From contig QEVV01000005.1 of the NCBI GenBank assembly GCA_003228115.1, positions 62,001-126,000 of the forward strand: a stretch of 64,000 nucleotides of DNA, written 5' to 3'. The notes beneath the pieces were generated by a model, which made no database searches, was not told the DNA's origin, and saw only the letters and a program-made list of their open reading frames with translations. Each line of letters starts with the position of its first letter. The first letter of the stretch is position 1. This DNA is from Chloroflexota bacterium. GTDB lineage: Bacteria; Chloroflexota; Dehalococcoidia; Lucifugimonadales; SAR202-VII-2. A program made the translations under genes and the position numbers. Below, piece after piece: positions 25,213-33,795 of this stretch.

Positions 25213-26646
25213 ATGAGTGGCCGAGAAATCCTGCGAGTGCTCCTGGGGAGCTGGTCTGGAAGGACCGGGGTCCTGTTTTTGGCTGTGCTTGTATTCGTTT
25301 CGCTTGCCGTCGTTATCGTGCTGCCTCTGAACTTCGGCTCCCAGCGCTGGAACAACCCCGCTGAATGGGCCGACAATCCCAAGGCGGCGGCACCGGGCTG
25401 GACAACGCTTTGGCCTGGTAACGACGCAGCCTCCCATCGGATATTCGATTCATCGATTCCCAGAGAAATTACTCAAGTAGGACCATCGCAGCAGCGGACC
25501 TACGCCTTTGATCTCGATTACGATGGCGGCGCCCTACCCACCTTCATGTCCTTTGCTCTGTCGGATGTCCGTTTCGCCTCACAGCCCCCTCAAATATCCG
25601 TGGAAGTGTTGCGTCCGGACGGGCGCTCCATCCAGCTGTACCGGGATGTCGTGCGCGGCCCAAGGCCTGGGGAACAGCCTCCTTACGCCCGCCACTTCGA
25701 CGAGCCCCTGCGAATCAACCTGTCCGGCTCTCGGGAAACACTGGAGTCTGCCGCCAGGTTCCTGGGCAGAGAATTCGACGTGCAATCGACGGCAAAGGAG
25801 TTGGCCGGCAAGGCAGAGCAAGTTGTCTTCGGCACGCCAACGAGCGCCAACCTGGATGGTTTCACTCCCCTTGCCGGGAGGTACCGCTTCGAAGTTCAGG
25901 TCTTGGCAGCATCTCCCGGCGACACTATCGGGGGCGTCAAGTTGGTGCTGGCAGGCACGACCTTTGGCTTCATGGGCACCGACGCCACAGGCCGCGACCT
26001 CGCCCTTGGTCTCTTGTTCGGTTTTCCCGTGGCCCTGACGATTGGGCTGGTCACCTCGCTCCTTGTCACGACCATCGGCACATTCATGGGTATCGTAAGC
26101 GGCTTTCTGGGAGGCAAGACCGACCTAGGCATCCAGCGTTTCTCCGACATTTGGAGCAACATCCCGCTGCTACCCGTCCTCATCTTCCTGATCTTCGTCC
26201 TTGGCCAGCGATTGTGGCTGGTGGTTGTCATCATGATTCTGTTCGGCTGGCCTGGGCTGGCCATCGTGGTACGCTCGATGGTGCTGCAAATCCGGTCCGG
26301 CCAACTCGTAGAAGCAACCCGTGCGCTGGGGGCATCCCGACTCCGCATCATGTTCCGCCATATCCTCTTTCAGATTGCCCCGTTCGTCTTCGCCCAGATG
26401 ATCTTCTTCACTCCAGCCGCCATACTGGCCGAGGCAGGCCTGAGCTTCCTGGGGCTTGGCGATCCGTCGATTCCAACCTGGGGTCAGATATTGGAAAGCG
26501 GCTTCAGGACCAGTGCCGTGTACCTGGGGTATTGGTGGTGGATACTGCCGCCAGGAATCCTCATAGTGATCACGGCCATGACCTTCGTGCTTTTGACTCT
26601 GGGCCTAGAGCCCGTGATCAACCCGCGCCTCAGGCGCGCCCGATAA
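25213..26646 (+). CDS. ABC transporter permease, DppC-type, with large extracytoplasmic insert
   Basis: 477 residues against about 300 for typical DppC. After the first TM helix (about 18-38) an extra soluble region of some 200 residues (about 40-250) precedes the canonical GTDATGRDL motif. The insert is beta-rich (RTYAFDLDYDGGALP, RYRFEVQVL). The permease domain follows with EAA loop EATRALGASRLRIMFRHIL, then AEAGLSFLGLGDPSIPTWG, all typical. The insert must face outside the membrane and could dock the unusual substrate-binding protein. No strong Shine-Dalgarno is visible, which suggests coupling to the DppB-type gene 8 bases upstream. Confidence 0.88.
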   Translation: MSGREILRVLLGSWSGRTGVLFLAVLVFVSLAVVIVLPLNFGSQRWNNPAEWADNPKAAAPGWTTLWPGNDAASHRIFDSSIPREITQVGPSQQRTYAFDLDYDGGALPTFMSFALSDVRFASQPPQISVEVLRPDGRSIQLYRDVVRGPRPGEQPPYARHFDEPLRINLSGSRETLESAARFLGREFDVQSTAKELAGKAEQVVFGTPTSANLDGFTPLAGRYRFEVQVLAASPGDTIGGVKLVLAGTTFGFMGTDATGRDLALGLLFGFPVALTIGLVTSLLVTTIGTFMGIVSGFLGGKTDLGIQRFSDIWSNIPLLPVLIFLIFVLGQRLWLVVVIMILFGWPGLAIVVRSMVLQIRSGQLVEATRALGASRLRIMFRHILFQIAPFVFAQMIFFTPAAILAEAGLSFLGLGDPSIPTWGQILESGFRTSAVYLGYWWWILPPGILIVITAMTFVLLTLGLEPVINPRLRRAR

Positions 26647-26656
26647 GGCCGGCACA

Positions 26657-27628
26657 ATGACATCCACCCCTCTACTAGACGTCACCGACCTCCGCCTGTC
26701 CTACGCCACTGAGGCAGGAGAGCTTCCGGCCGTTGACGGCATTTCATTCTCGATTCAAGAGGGCGAGGCGCTGGGGCTGGTTGGTGAGTCTGGAGCCGGA
26801 AAGAGCAGCGTTGCCCTAACCCTCCTGCGCCTATGGCCCCGCAATGGCCGCCTGGTGTCAGGTCAGATGAAACTGAGCGGCAACAATCTCTTCGCCCTGA
26901 GCGATGACGCCTTTCGACGTCAGGTGCGTTGGCAACAGATCGCAATGGTGTTCCAGGGGGCCTCAGAGTCGCTCAACCCTGTCCTGCGCGTCGGCACGCA
27001 GATCATGGAGCCGTTGCGCGTGCATAGAGGGGCCTCTAAACAAGAGGCGATCCAAGAGGCGCGCCGGGCGCTCAGTCTTGTCTACCTGCCGCCCGAAATT
27101 CTAGACCGCTATCCCCACGAGCTTAGTGGTGGCATGAAACAACGAGCGGTCATCGCGATGGCTCTAGTACTGCAGCCGAAAGTGCTCATCTTGGACGAGC
27201 CCACTTCGGCGCTGGATGTGACAACCCAGGCCCAGATCATGGATCAGTTGAAGGACCTCAAGGAGCAACTGAACCTAGGCATCATTTTCATCACTCACGA
27301 CATCGCCCTTGCCAGCGACATTTGCGACACGATTGGCGTTATGTACGCTGGCAAGATGGCAGAGATGGGCCCCGCAGAGGCCGTCCTCAACACGCCCCAG
27401 CATCCCTACGCCCAGCTCTTGTTGGCCAGCGTTGCCCGGATCCAACAGGAAGAGCAACCGGTATCGATTCCCGGCGTCCCACCCAATCTGGCGTCTCTGC
27501 CCTCGGGCTGCCGCTTTCATCCCCGCTGCCCCAAGGCATTCGACCGCTGTTCCACCGAATTGCCTAACCTCATTGCAAGCCCCACGGGCAGCCTTGGTGC
27601 TTGCTGGCTGCTAGAGGAGAAATCGTGA
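26657..27628 (+). CDS. Oligopeptide ABC transporter ATPase, DppD/OppD-type
   Basis: 323 residues. Walker A GESGAGKSS (about residue 40), signature LSGGMKQR, Walker B VLILDEPTSALD and the switch His in FITHDIALASDI are all present. The C-terminal oligo_HPY extension has CRFHPRCPKAFDRC, whose four-Cys pattern with the last Cys near CWLL fits the Fe-S site described for some DppD/OppD proteins. It powers import on the cytoplasmic side together with the next gene product. Confidence 0.94.
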   Translation: MTSTPLLDVTDLRLSYATEAGELPAVDGISFSIQEGEALGLVGESGAGKSSVALTLLRLWPRNGRLVSGQMKLSGNNLFALSDDAFRRQVRWQQIAMVFQGASESLNPVLRVGTQIMEPLRVHRGASKQEAIQEARRALSLVYLPPEILDRYPHELSGGMKQRAVIAMALVLQPKVLILDEPTSALDVTTQAQIMDQLKDLKEQLNLGIIFITHDIALASDICDTIGVMYAGKMAEMGPAEAVLNTPQHPYAQLLLASVARIQQEEQPVSIPGVPPNLASLPSGCRFHPRCPKAFDRCSTELPNLIASPTGSLGACWLLEEKS

Positions 27629-28638
27629 GCCCCTTGCTGGAAATCGAAGGTGTCTCCATGGAGTTCCGGGCTCGGAAGGGCCTCTTTACTTCAGTACCCG
27701 TACGAGCGCTCGACAACGTCTCGCTCCATCTCAACAAGGGCGAGACCGTGGCTATTGTTGGGGAGTCAGGCAGCGGGAAAACAACCCTAGGTCGGGTATG
27801 CCTGCGTCTATTGGCGCCGACCGGTGGGACAGCTCGCTTTGACGGGGAGGACATCGGCAGGGCGGGCTCCCGAAACACGAGAGCTTTTTACCACCGGGTG
27901 CAGGGAATCTTCCAAGACCCGTTCTCAAGCCTGGACCCGAACATGACCGTTGGGCAGATCGTGGAGGAGCCCCTCATCATCCACAAGGAAGGAACTTCAA
28001 CCGAACGGAAGGCAGCCGTTCGTCAGGCACTGGAGGAAGTCAGACTCCTCCCGGCCGAAGACTTTATCAGCAGATTCCCGCACCGCCTTTCTGGCGGCCA
28101 ACGTCAGCGGGTCGCCATTGCCAGGGCTCTTGTACTACAACCAGAACTGGTCATAGCCGACGAGCCCGTATCCATGGTCGACGCTTCCAACCGGGCGGAG
28201 ATTCTCTACTTGCTCCGTGGCCTGCAGGAGCGCCACGGTACGGCGTTTCTGTACATAACCCATGACATTGCCACCGCCTACCACTTCTCCCAACGCATCG
28301 CCGTCATGTACCTGGGCCGGATAGTCGAGACGGGTCCCACCCATGAGGTCGTGAACAACCCCCTGCATCCCTATACGCAGGCGCTGCTGAAGGCGGTACC
28401 AGAACCCGATCCCGCCAACCGCTTCCGGCGCAGGGCAACAGCAAAGGGCGAGCCGCCGAGCCCGGCTGCCCCGCCGCCAGGCTGCCACTTTCACCCTCGC
28501 TGTCCTCACGCCTTCGAGCGTTGCCGGATCGACGTACCGTCCCTCCTGGAGGTTCGACCGGCCCACAGTGCTGCGTGCCACCTCTGGCCTGAGGCCAACC
28601 CCAGCGCTCTCCTTCCGGAGACGCCTCCCGCATCCTGA
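27625..28638 (+). CDS. Oligopeptide ABC transporter ATPase, DppF/OppF-type
   Basis: 337 residues. Walker A GESGSGKTT, signature LSGGQRQR, Walker B LVIADEPVSMVD (Val-Ser in place of the usual Thr-Ser) and ITHDIATAYHF are visible. The C-terminal CHFHPRCPHAFERC segment matches its partner. The GTG start at 27625 overlaps the stop of the DppD-type gene by four bases (GTGA), with AGAGGAGA upstream; the frame is open further but the overlap decides the start. It pairs with DppD as the nucleotide-binding heterodimer. Confidence 0.93.
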   Translation: MSPLLEIEGVSMEFRARKGLFTSVPVRALDNVSLHLNKGETVAIVGESGSGKTTLGRVCLRLLAPTGGTARFDGEDIGRAGSRNTRAFYHRVQGIFQDPFSSLDPNMTVGQIVEEPLIIHKEGTSTERKAAVRQALEEVRLLPAEDFISRFPHRLSGGQRQRVAIARALVLQPELVIADEPVSMVDASNRAEILYLLRGLQERHGTAFLYITHDIATAYHFSQRIAVMYLGRIVETGPTHEVVNNPLHPYTQALLKAVPEPDPANRFRRRATAKGEPPSPAAPPPGCHFHPRCPHAFERCRIDVPSLLEVRPAHSAACHLWPEANPSALLPETPPAS

Positions 28639-28670
28639 CCCCCAACGCCAAACAGGAAGTCTGTTCCCCT

Positions 28671-28716
28671 CGTCGTTGCGAGCGAGTACCCGAGCGAAGC
28701 AATCCGGTGGGGCGAG
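28671..28716 (+). repeat. Dispersed repeat R2, copy 1
   Basis: Starts CGTCGTTGCGAGCGAG, then CGAGCGAAGCAATCCGG and TGGGGCGAG. An inverted copy lies at 38622-38661. It sits five bases before repeat R1 copy C, behind the transporter operon. Confidence 0.8.
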
Positions 28717-28721
28717 GTTAA

Positions 28722-28789
28722 TTTGTCATGCTGAGGACTCGGTTGAACCCCTCAGCCAACAGCCCCGTCCCGCCGACGAAGCATCTCAG
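28722..28789 (+). repeat. Dispersed intergenic repeat R1, copy C
   Basis: Starts TTTGTCATGCTGAGGACTCG, has GGTTGAACCCCTCAGCCAAC in the middle and ends CGCCGACGAAGCATCTCAG. It aligns with copies A and B and lies between convergent genes. Confidence 0.87.
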
Positions 28790-28812
28790 CGGCAGCCTAC
28801 CCCGACGCCGCT

Positions 28813-29481
28813 TCACAGCAGATCATCAAGTGCACCGCCCACCTCGTCTTCCCAGCCCTCGTCCCCAATAAGCGGGACGAACCGGCACGGCCCAAGGCTG
28901 CGCGTTGAGTAGCCCTCCAAAGTCCGTTGCACCTTAAGAAGGTCTTGCTCATAACGGCCTCCTACGGGGATCACCATCCTTCCGCCAAAGCCCAATTGGC
29001 CCAACAGGCTCTGGGGAATCTTGGGTGGCGCTCCAGCCGTAACGATGATGGCATCGTAGGGGGCTTTTTCCGGGAAGCCCAAGACCTCGCCCGCCTCCCT
29101 AACATCGGCGTTGGTCAACCCCAGGTCGCCGAGTCTTCGGCGGGCCTCTTGGGCCAACAAAGGAAGGCGCTCCACGGTGATGATGGTTCCCGCCAAGCGC
29201 GCCAGGATTGCAGCCTGGTAGCCGCTGCCTGTCCCCACCTCCAGAACCTTGTCCGTTTGCCTCAACTCAAGGGCGCTGGTCATCAGCGCAACGATGTACG
29301 GCTGCGAGATGGTCTGCCCTTGACCAATGCTCATCGCCTCGTCTTCGTAGGCCAAATGATGGTCTTCCGATGGAACGAAGAATTCTCGCGGCACCGCCCG
29401 CATCGCCTCGATGACCCGAGGGTCGCGAATCACGCCGGCCAACTTCGCAAACAAAGCGTTCTTAGCTGTGTCTAAACTCAT
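28813..29481 (-). CDS. pcm: Protein-L-isoaspartate O-methyltransferase
   Basis: 222 residues, the normal size. It uses SAM to methylate isoaspartyl residues in aged proteins as a first repair step in the cytoplasm. AMRAVPREFFVP and the conserved GQTISQPYIVALM segment precede motif I VLEVGTGSGYQAAILARL, with the acidic residue of motif II in ITVERLP. YDAIIVTAGAP is the family's later motif. The C-terminal 25 residues are variable. It ends near repeat R1 copy C and starts just after a terminator that closes the upstream gene, so it is likely transcribed alone. Confidence 0.94.
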   Translation of the reverse strand: MSLDTAKNALFAKLAGVIRDPRVIEAMRAVPREFFVPSEDHHLAYEDEAMSIGQGQTISQPYIVALMTSALELRQTDKVLEVGTGSGYQAAILARLAGTIITVERLPLLAQEARRRLGDLGLTNADVREAGEVLGFPEKAPYDAIIVTAGAPPKIPQSLLGQLGFGGRMVIPVGGRYEQDLLKVQRTLEGYSTRSLGPCRFVPLIGDEGWEDEVGGALDDLL

Positions 29482-29499
29482 GGATGCTCGACAATAAAG

Positions 29500-29525
29500 T
29501 AAGGGCGGCTTTGAAGCCGCCCTTA
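29500..29525 (-). terminator. Rho-independent terminator behind the flavin monooxygenase gene
   Basis: A 12-base arm TAAGGGCGGCTT (29500-29511) pairs with 29514-29525. Read leftward, the stem is followed by CTTTATTGT. It ends the transcript of the gene at 29563-30546 before the pcm start. Confidence 0.8.
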
Positions 29526-29562
29526 TTTAACCAAAGGTTTGGAGCAAGCCAATCGGCCGCTC

Positions 29563-30546
29563 CTAGGCTTGCCTTGCTGCCACGTCGGCAAGGAGATCGA
29601 TGGTGCGATTCCAGCTAACCTTTGGGTCTTCCCCGGCTGGCTGTATATCGCAAATAAGCTCGTCGATGCCCCAGTCGAACAGTTCCTGAATCCGGTCGGC
29701 CACCTGCGTTTCCGTCCCGGAGATGACCTGGGAATCGATCATCCGGTCGCTCCAGGTTCCCGTCTCTGCTGCCTCGGGATACCCTGCCTCAACGAACATG
29801 GCCTGATAGTTAGGCCTGGTGGGATACGGCTTCAGGTAGCTGCGTACCGCCGCCTTCACTTCAGCCCTATCCTCATGAACTACTACAGGGGCGTGAGCTA
29901 TGAGGGGCGGCGTATCCCGGCCGGCCCGTTGAGCTCCGGCCTTCATTGCAGGCAAGGCAACGTCTCGCAGGTACTCATATGGGCTGACCCAGCTAATGGC
30001 GCCATCTGCTTCCGCTCCGGCGAATTCGTAGGACTTCGGCCGTAACGCTGAGATCATCACCCCAACCTCGCTCATGGCATCAGCGATGTCGTCGTGAACC
30101 TTCTCGTTGAGCCTGGCATGTACCTGATAATGTTCGCCCTCGTAGTCGATCGTGCGGTCGTGAAGAAGCCCTTTCACGATACGAACATATTCTTGAAGGT
30201 GGCCAAAGGGGGAAGAGAACTTAAGCCCCAGCATGTTCTCAACGCCCTCTTTGCCACTGGGACCCAGTCCGATCCGGAACCGTCCCGGCGCTAAGCTGGC
30301 AATGACCTGAATTTGCTGGACGGTAGCCATTGGATGCCGCGGGAAAGTGGGCGTGATGCAGGTTCCCATCATGATGTTGGAGGTCCGAGCGGCGGCGGCG
30401 GCAAACAACGTGAGCCCGTCCAGACGGACCCCTCCTGTCGAGAGCCAGGACACCGGGATTTTCTTCTCTTCCAATTCCTCAATCCGGTTCAAGATCGTTG
30501 GAGCGTCACCGTACATGGAGGCGACGCCAATTCGCTTTGGGTTCAT
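29563..30546 (-). CDS. LLM-class flavin/F420-dependent oxidoreductase
   Basis: 327 residues. A luciferase-like barrel with RIGVASMYGDAPTILNRIEELEEKKIPVSWLSTGG at the start and PGRFRIGLGPSGKEGVENMLGLKFSSPFGHLQEYV in the middle, of the type common in F420-dependent N5,N10-methylene-H4MPT-reductase-like proteins. The physiological substrate is unknown. AGGAGGG lies seven bases before the ATG at 30546. It is a paralogue of the genes at 2478 and 39831 but clearly diverged from both. Confidence 0.88.
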   Translation of the reverse strand: MNPKRIGVASMYGDAPTILNRIEELEEKKIPVSWLSTGGVRLDGLTLFAAAAARTSNIMMGTCITPTFPRHPMATVQQIQVIASLAPGRFRIGLGPSGKEGVENMLGLKFSSPFGHLQEYVRIVKGLLHDRTIDYEGEHYQVHARLNEKVHDDIADAMSEVGVMISALRPKSYEFAGAEADGAISWVSPYEYLRDVALPAMKAGAQRAGRDTPPLIAHAPVVVHEDRAEVKAAVRSYLKPYPTRPNYQAMFVEAGYPEAAETGTWSDRMIDSQVISGTETQVADRIQELFDWGIDELICDIQPAGEDPKVSWNRTIDLLADVAARQA

Positions 30547-30761
30547 GAACTATCCCTCCTAAGCCTCTTCGAATTCTACTATGGTGCTGTGGGCCAAAAG
30601 CCTTCTGTCGATGCGCGCAGGCATCTTAGCATCCCCCACTATATCTGGATACGATGTGCCGCATCGGGCCTTGGACAGGCAAATTTAGGACTGCGAAGGT
30701 AGAATATCCAGAGGGAACCCCGAACTAGGTCGAGACAAGCAAAGGGGCCGAGACCTAAGAC

Positions 30762-31136
30762 ATGGCCACGGACGGGTCTTCAGAGTTCCCATCGCAACAG
30801 GATGTGATGAGCAGCAGACAAGTGGTCCTTGCCAGTAGGGAGGAAGTCCGGTACTTGATAGAAGATGTTGTCCGGGTCATACGCAACCACTCTCCGGAAC
30901 AGCATCTTCAAATCTACCTTTTCGGCTCGTGGGCAGAGGGTACGGCCCTCTCAACATCTGACCTCGATATTGGCCTTGACCTCGGCCACCCTGTAAAGCC
31001 TACTGCATTCCAGGGGATTGTCGAAGGAGTGGCCGAGCTGCCTACGCTTCGCAAGGTGGATATCCTGGATCTACAACTAGTCGGCCCGGATTTCCGGGAG
31101 CGAGTCAGAAATCAAGGTGAGTTAATCCATGGCTGA
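30762..31136 (+). CDS. mntA: MntA-type nucleotidyltransferase antitoxin
   Basis: 124 residues. A minimal nucleotidyltransferase domain with the GSX10DXD motif (G55-S56 ... D67-L68-D69) in LFGSWAEGTALSTSDLDIGLD. Known: in type VII toxin-antitoxin systems MntA AMPylates or oligo-adenylates the HEPN partner near its active site and so silences it. It overlaps the next gene by 8 bases. The start at 30762 has only a weak ribosome site; ATG 30807 (MSSRQ) has AGGA upstream and is an alternative that keeps the whole domain. Confidence 0.87.
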   Translation: MATDGSSEFPSQQDVMSSRQVVLASREEVRYLIEDVVRVIRNHSPEQHLQIYLFGSWAEGTALSTSDLDIGLDLGHPVKPTAFQGIVEGVAELPTLRKVDILDLQLVGPDFRERVRNQGELIHG

Positions 31137-31515
31137 TGACCCGCGGCTGATCTCCTTTCGCGCTGCAGTCGAGCGTCTAGAGGAGGCGTTGTGTCTGCCA
31201 CAAAGCCCGGTCGTGAGAGACTCGGGAATCAAGAGATTCGAACTCTGCTTTGAGCTGTCCTGGAAAGTCATCCAGAGCTTCCTCCGGGATCGCGGACTGG
31301 ACTGCCGCTCACCAAGAGACTGCTTCCGAGAAGCCTTCTCCTACGGCCTCATCACTAATGAAGAGGTGTGGCTTCAGATGATTAGCGACCGGAATCTCAG
31401 TGTTCACACGTACAATGAAGCACTTGCCGACCAAATGCACTCCAGGCTGGCCCAATACTTACCGGCCCTAAGCCATCTTCTGGAACAACTTCAGCCTTCC
31501 GAGAACACGCTGTAG
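31129..31515 (+). CDS. hepT: HepT-type HEPN toxin (HI0074-like)
   Basis: 128 residues of the nucleotidyltransferase-substrate-binding family. FELCFELSWKVIQSFLRDRG is the conserved second helix, and RNLSVHTYNE holds the active-site RX4H (R88, H93) followed by the Tyr (Y95) that MntA modifies in characterised systems. Known role: RNase toxin held inactive by its partner. The two genes overlap by 8 bases, so their synthesis is coupled. Neighbours are unrelated housekeeping or catabolic genes, so it is a solitary module and the second HEPN pair in this window. Confidence 0.88.
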   Translation: MADDPRLISFRAAVERLEEALCLPQSPVVRDSGIKRFELCFELSWKVIQSFLRDRGLDCRSPRDCFREAFSYGLITNEEVWLQMISDRNLSVHTYNEALADQMHSRLAQYLPALSHLLEQLQPSENTL

Positions 31516-31573
31516 GAAGCGAAGCGGCCTCGGACTCTATCTAACAATCCTTGCGAACATCCAAACAACCAAA

Positions 31574-32647
31574 ATGAACATCACTGAACATATGGAAACC
31601 TTCGGACACGAACAACTTAGCGTGTTCGTGGATAAGAACGTCGGCCTCAAAGCCTATGTCGCCATCCATGACACAACCTTGGGCCCTGCCCTCGGGGGCA
31701 TTCGAATCTGGCCCCACGAGACCGAGCAGCAAGCCATAGAGGACGTCCTGCGTTTGGCGCGGGCCATGACCTACAAGTCATCTGCCGCTGGGCTCTACCT
31801 GGGCGGGGGCAAGGCGCTCATTGTCGCCGATCCCCGCACCGACAAGACCGAGGCGTTGTTTCGGGCCTTCGGCCGTTTCCTGGACACGCTCGGCGGGCGC
31901 TGCATAGCAACCGAGGATGTCGGGATGACCGTGGCGGACCTCCTCCATGTGGCCCAGGAGACGAAGCATGTTACAGGCATTCCCGTTTCCCACGGCGGTA
32001 GCGGTGACCCTTCGATCATGACCGGCCTAGGCGTTTATCAGGGCATGCGGGCATGCGCCAAGGAGGTCCTTGGCGTTGATAGTCTGCGAGGTGTAATTGT
32101 TGCGGTCCAGGGATACGGCAAGGTCGCTAGCCACCTGGTTCCCCACCTCAAGAAGGACGGGGCCCGGATCATTGCCACCGACCTATTTCCTGAGGCCAGG
32201 GCTAGGGCCGCCGCAGATGGCCTAGAGGTACTGAACGACCCAGAAGCAATCTACGACATCCAATGTGACGTTTTCGCCCCTTGCGCTCTGGGCGGGGTTC
32301 TCAACGGAGAGACTGTGCCAAGGCTGCAATCGCGCATCGTTTGCGGGAGCGCCAACAACCAACTGCTCGACATCAACGCCGCCAAGGCCCTGAAAGAGCG
32401 GGGCATCCTCTATGCTCCCGACTATGTAGTGAACGCCGGTGGCGTGATCAACATTTCATTCGAAATCGGTCGACCCTATGAGGAGGCCGCCGCCCGCGAG
32501 AAGACCCTGGCGATCTACAACACCATGCGGAGCGTCATTGCTACAGCCAAGGATAGGGACATCACGACGGCGGAGGCAGCAGATCGGCTGGCAGAGGAAC
32601 GAATTGAGCAGATGCGCCGAATACGCCGCATGCACACAGGGGCCTAG
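31574..32647 (+). CDS. Leucine dehydrogenase-like amino acid dehydrogenase
   Basis: 357 residues. A Glu/Leu/Phe/Val dehydrogenase of the short type. The catalytic lysine region is YLGGGKALIVADP, with GPALGGIRIWP and the other lysine in AMTYKSSAAGL upstream. VQGYGKVASHLV is the NAD-binding glycine turn, followed by an acidic residue (ATDLFPEA) that favours NAD. DYVVNAGGVINISFEIG is typical of leucine dehydrogenases. It deaminates branched-chain or aromatic amino acids to 2-oxo acids, which fits an organism importing peptides. It is followed by a strong terminator. Confidence 0.9.
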   Translation: MNITEHMETFGHEQLSVFVDKNVGLKAYVAIHDTTLGPALGGIRIWPHETEQQAIEDVLRLARAMTYKSSAAGLYLGGGKALIVADPRTDKTEALFRAFGRFLDTLGGRCIATEDVGMTVADLLHVAQETKHVTGIPVSHGGSGDPSIMTGLGVYQGMRACAKEVLGVDSLRGVIVAVQGYGKVASHLVPHLKKDGARIIATDLFPEARARAAADGLEVLNDPEAIYDIQCDVFAPCALGGVLNGETVPRLQSRIVCGSANNQLLDINAAKALKERGILYAPDYVVNAGGVINISFEIGRPYEEAAAREKTLAIYNTMRSVIATAKDRDITTAEAADRLAEERIEQMRRIRRMHTGA

Positions 32648-32653
32648 GGGCTG

Positions 32654-32693
32654 ACAGCGGTGCGCCAAAGGCCAGCCTTCGGCGCACCGCTGT
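32654..32693. terminator. Bidirectional terminator-like hairpin
   Basis: ACAGCGGTGCGCC (32654-32666) pairs perfectly with 32681-32693; the loop holds a further AAGG/CCTT pairing. It lies between the convergent leucine dehydrogenase-like and EamA genes. No T-run is present. Confidence 0.7.
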
Positions 32694-32708
32694 ACACGGT
32701 TGCCGCCC

Positions 32709-33584
32709 CTATCCCGCCGAGGCAATCAGCACCAACCCCGCCACAATTAGCAGCGACCCCACGATCCTGCCCCGCCCAAACCGCTCCTTCAGCACAATCA
32801 CTCCCAACAGCACACCCACGACAATGCCCACCTCTCTCGCTGGCACCAGGTAGCTGATACGAGTGACCTGAAGGGCAGTTAGTATCGCTCCGTAGGCCCC
32901 AAAGTACATCAGGCCCGCCAAGGCCGCCTTTGCACCACTCGTACGCCACTCCACCCCTATTGCCGGACGCCCGAATAGCCTAACGACATAGGGTGTGTAT
33001 GCCGCCGCTCCGCCAATAGTCAAGATGTACAGATACAAGAACGGGCTGACGTGATCGACGATCTCTTTGTCCAAAGAAAGAGCGACCGTGACAGCTAGGC
33101 CGGTGAGCAGAGCGAACCGAGTCCCAGGCTGTTTGAGGAATTGGAGGGGGTCGCTGAGAATTCGACGGAACTGGCCCCACCAGTAGGTGACGAAAATCCC
33201 GCCCACAATGGCGGCTATCCCCAGTGCCGCTTGCGCAGTTACCACCTCCCCGAAAACAACGATCCCCACGATTGGCACCAACGCCGGGCCAGTCCCTCGC
33301 ACGATCGGATAGGCCAACGACAGGTCGGTCCGGGCATAGCTCCGTCCCAAGAAGAGGAAGTACGCTGCATCCACCGCAATACGAGCCATCAATAGCCACG
33401 CCACCGAAAGAAAGGACTCACTGTTCCAAAGCAGGTATGCGGCAGCAGGCAGTGCTATTACGCTGGCGGCGACGCGCATCCACCAGGTGAATATCTCCTG
33501 GTTGACGGCACCCTTCAAAAGTAGGTTCCATGACGGGTGCAAGACAGCGGAGAGCAAGACAATAACCAACGAAAGTGCAGGCAC
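32709..33584 (-). CDS. EamA/DMT-superfamily transporter
   Basis: 291 residues with ten hydrophobic segments in two repeats of five. The segment before helix 4, LSLAYPIVRGTGPALVPIVG, is typical of EamA. It is a cytoplasmic-membrane permease, often an amino acid or metabolite exporter; the substrate is unknown. The start is a GTG. TAAGCT lies six bases upstream and no Shine-Dalgarno is seen, so the message may be leaderless. A related protein lies at 45710. Confidence 0.87.
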   Translation of the reverse strand: MPALSLVIVLLSAVLHPSWNLLLKGAVNQEIFTWWMRVAASVIALPAAAYLLWNSESFLSVAWLLMARIAVDAAYFLFLGRSYARTDLSLAYPIVRGTGPALVPIVGIVVFGEVVTAQAALGIAAIVGGIFVTYWWGQFRRILSDPLQFLKQPGTRFALLTGLAVTVALSLDKEIVDHVSPFLYLYILTIGGAAAYTPYVVRLFGRPAIGVEWRTSGAKAALAGLMYFGAYGAILTALQVTRISYLVPAREVGIVVGVLLGVIVLKERFGRGRIVGSLLIVAGLVLIASAG

Positions 33585-33795
33585 GGCGCTAGCTTACACC
33601 ACGGCAAGAACCACCCAAGACCCCCGAGCATTTGCGCCCCACGTTCCATCAAGGTGCTTTGAAAGCCCGCCCAAGCAGGCAATTGACACCTCATGGGCAA
33701 AAGGCTAGGCTCGACCATTAGCAGCCGGGGCACGAATACCGCTCTCGCTCCGCTGAGTGCTGACTACCTCGAAGCCCCTCGAAAACGGAGGACCT

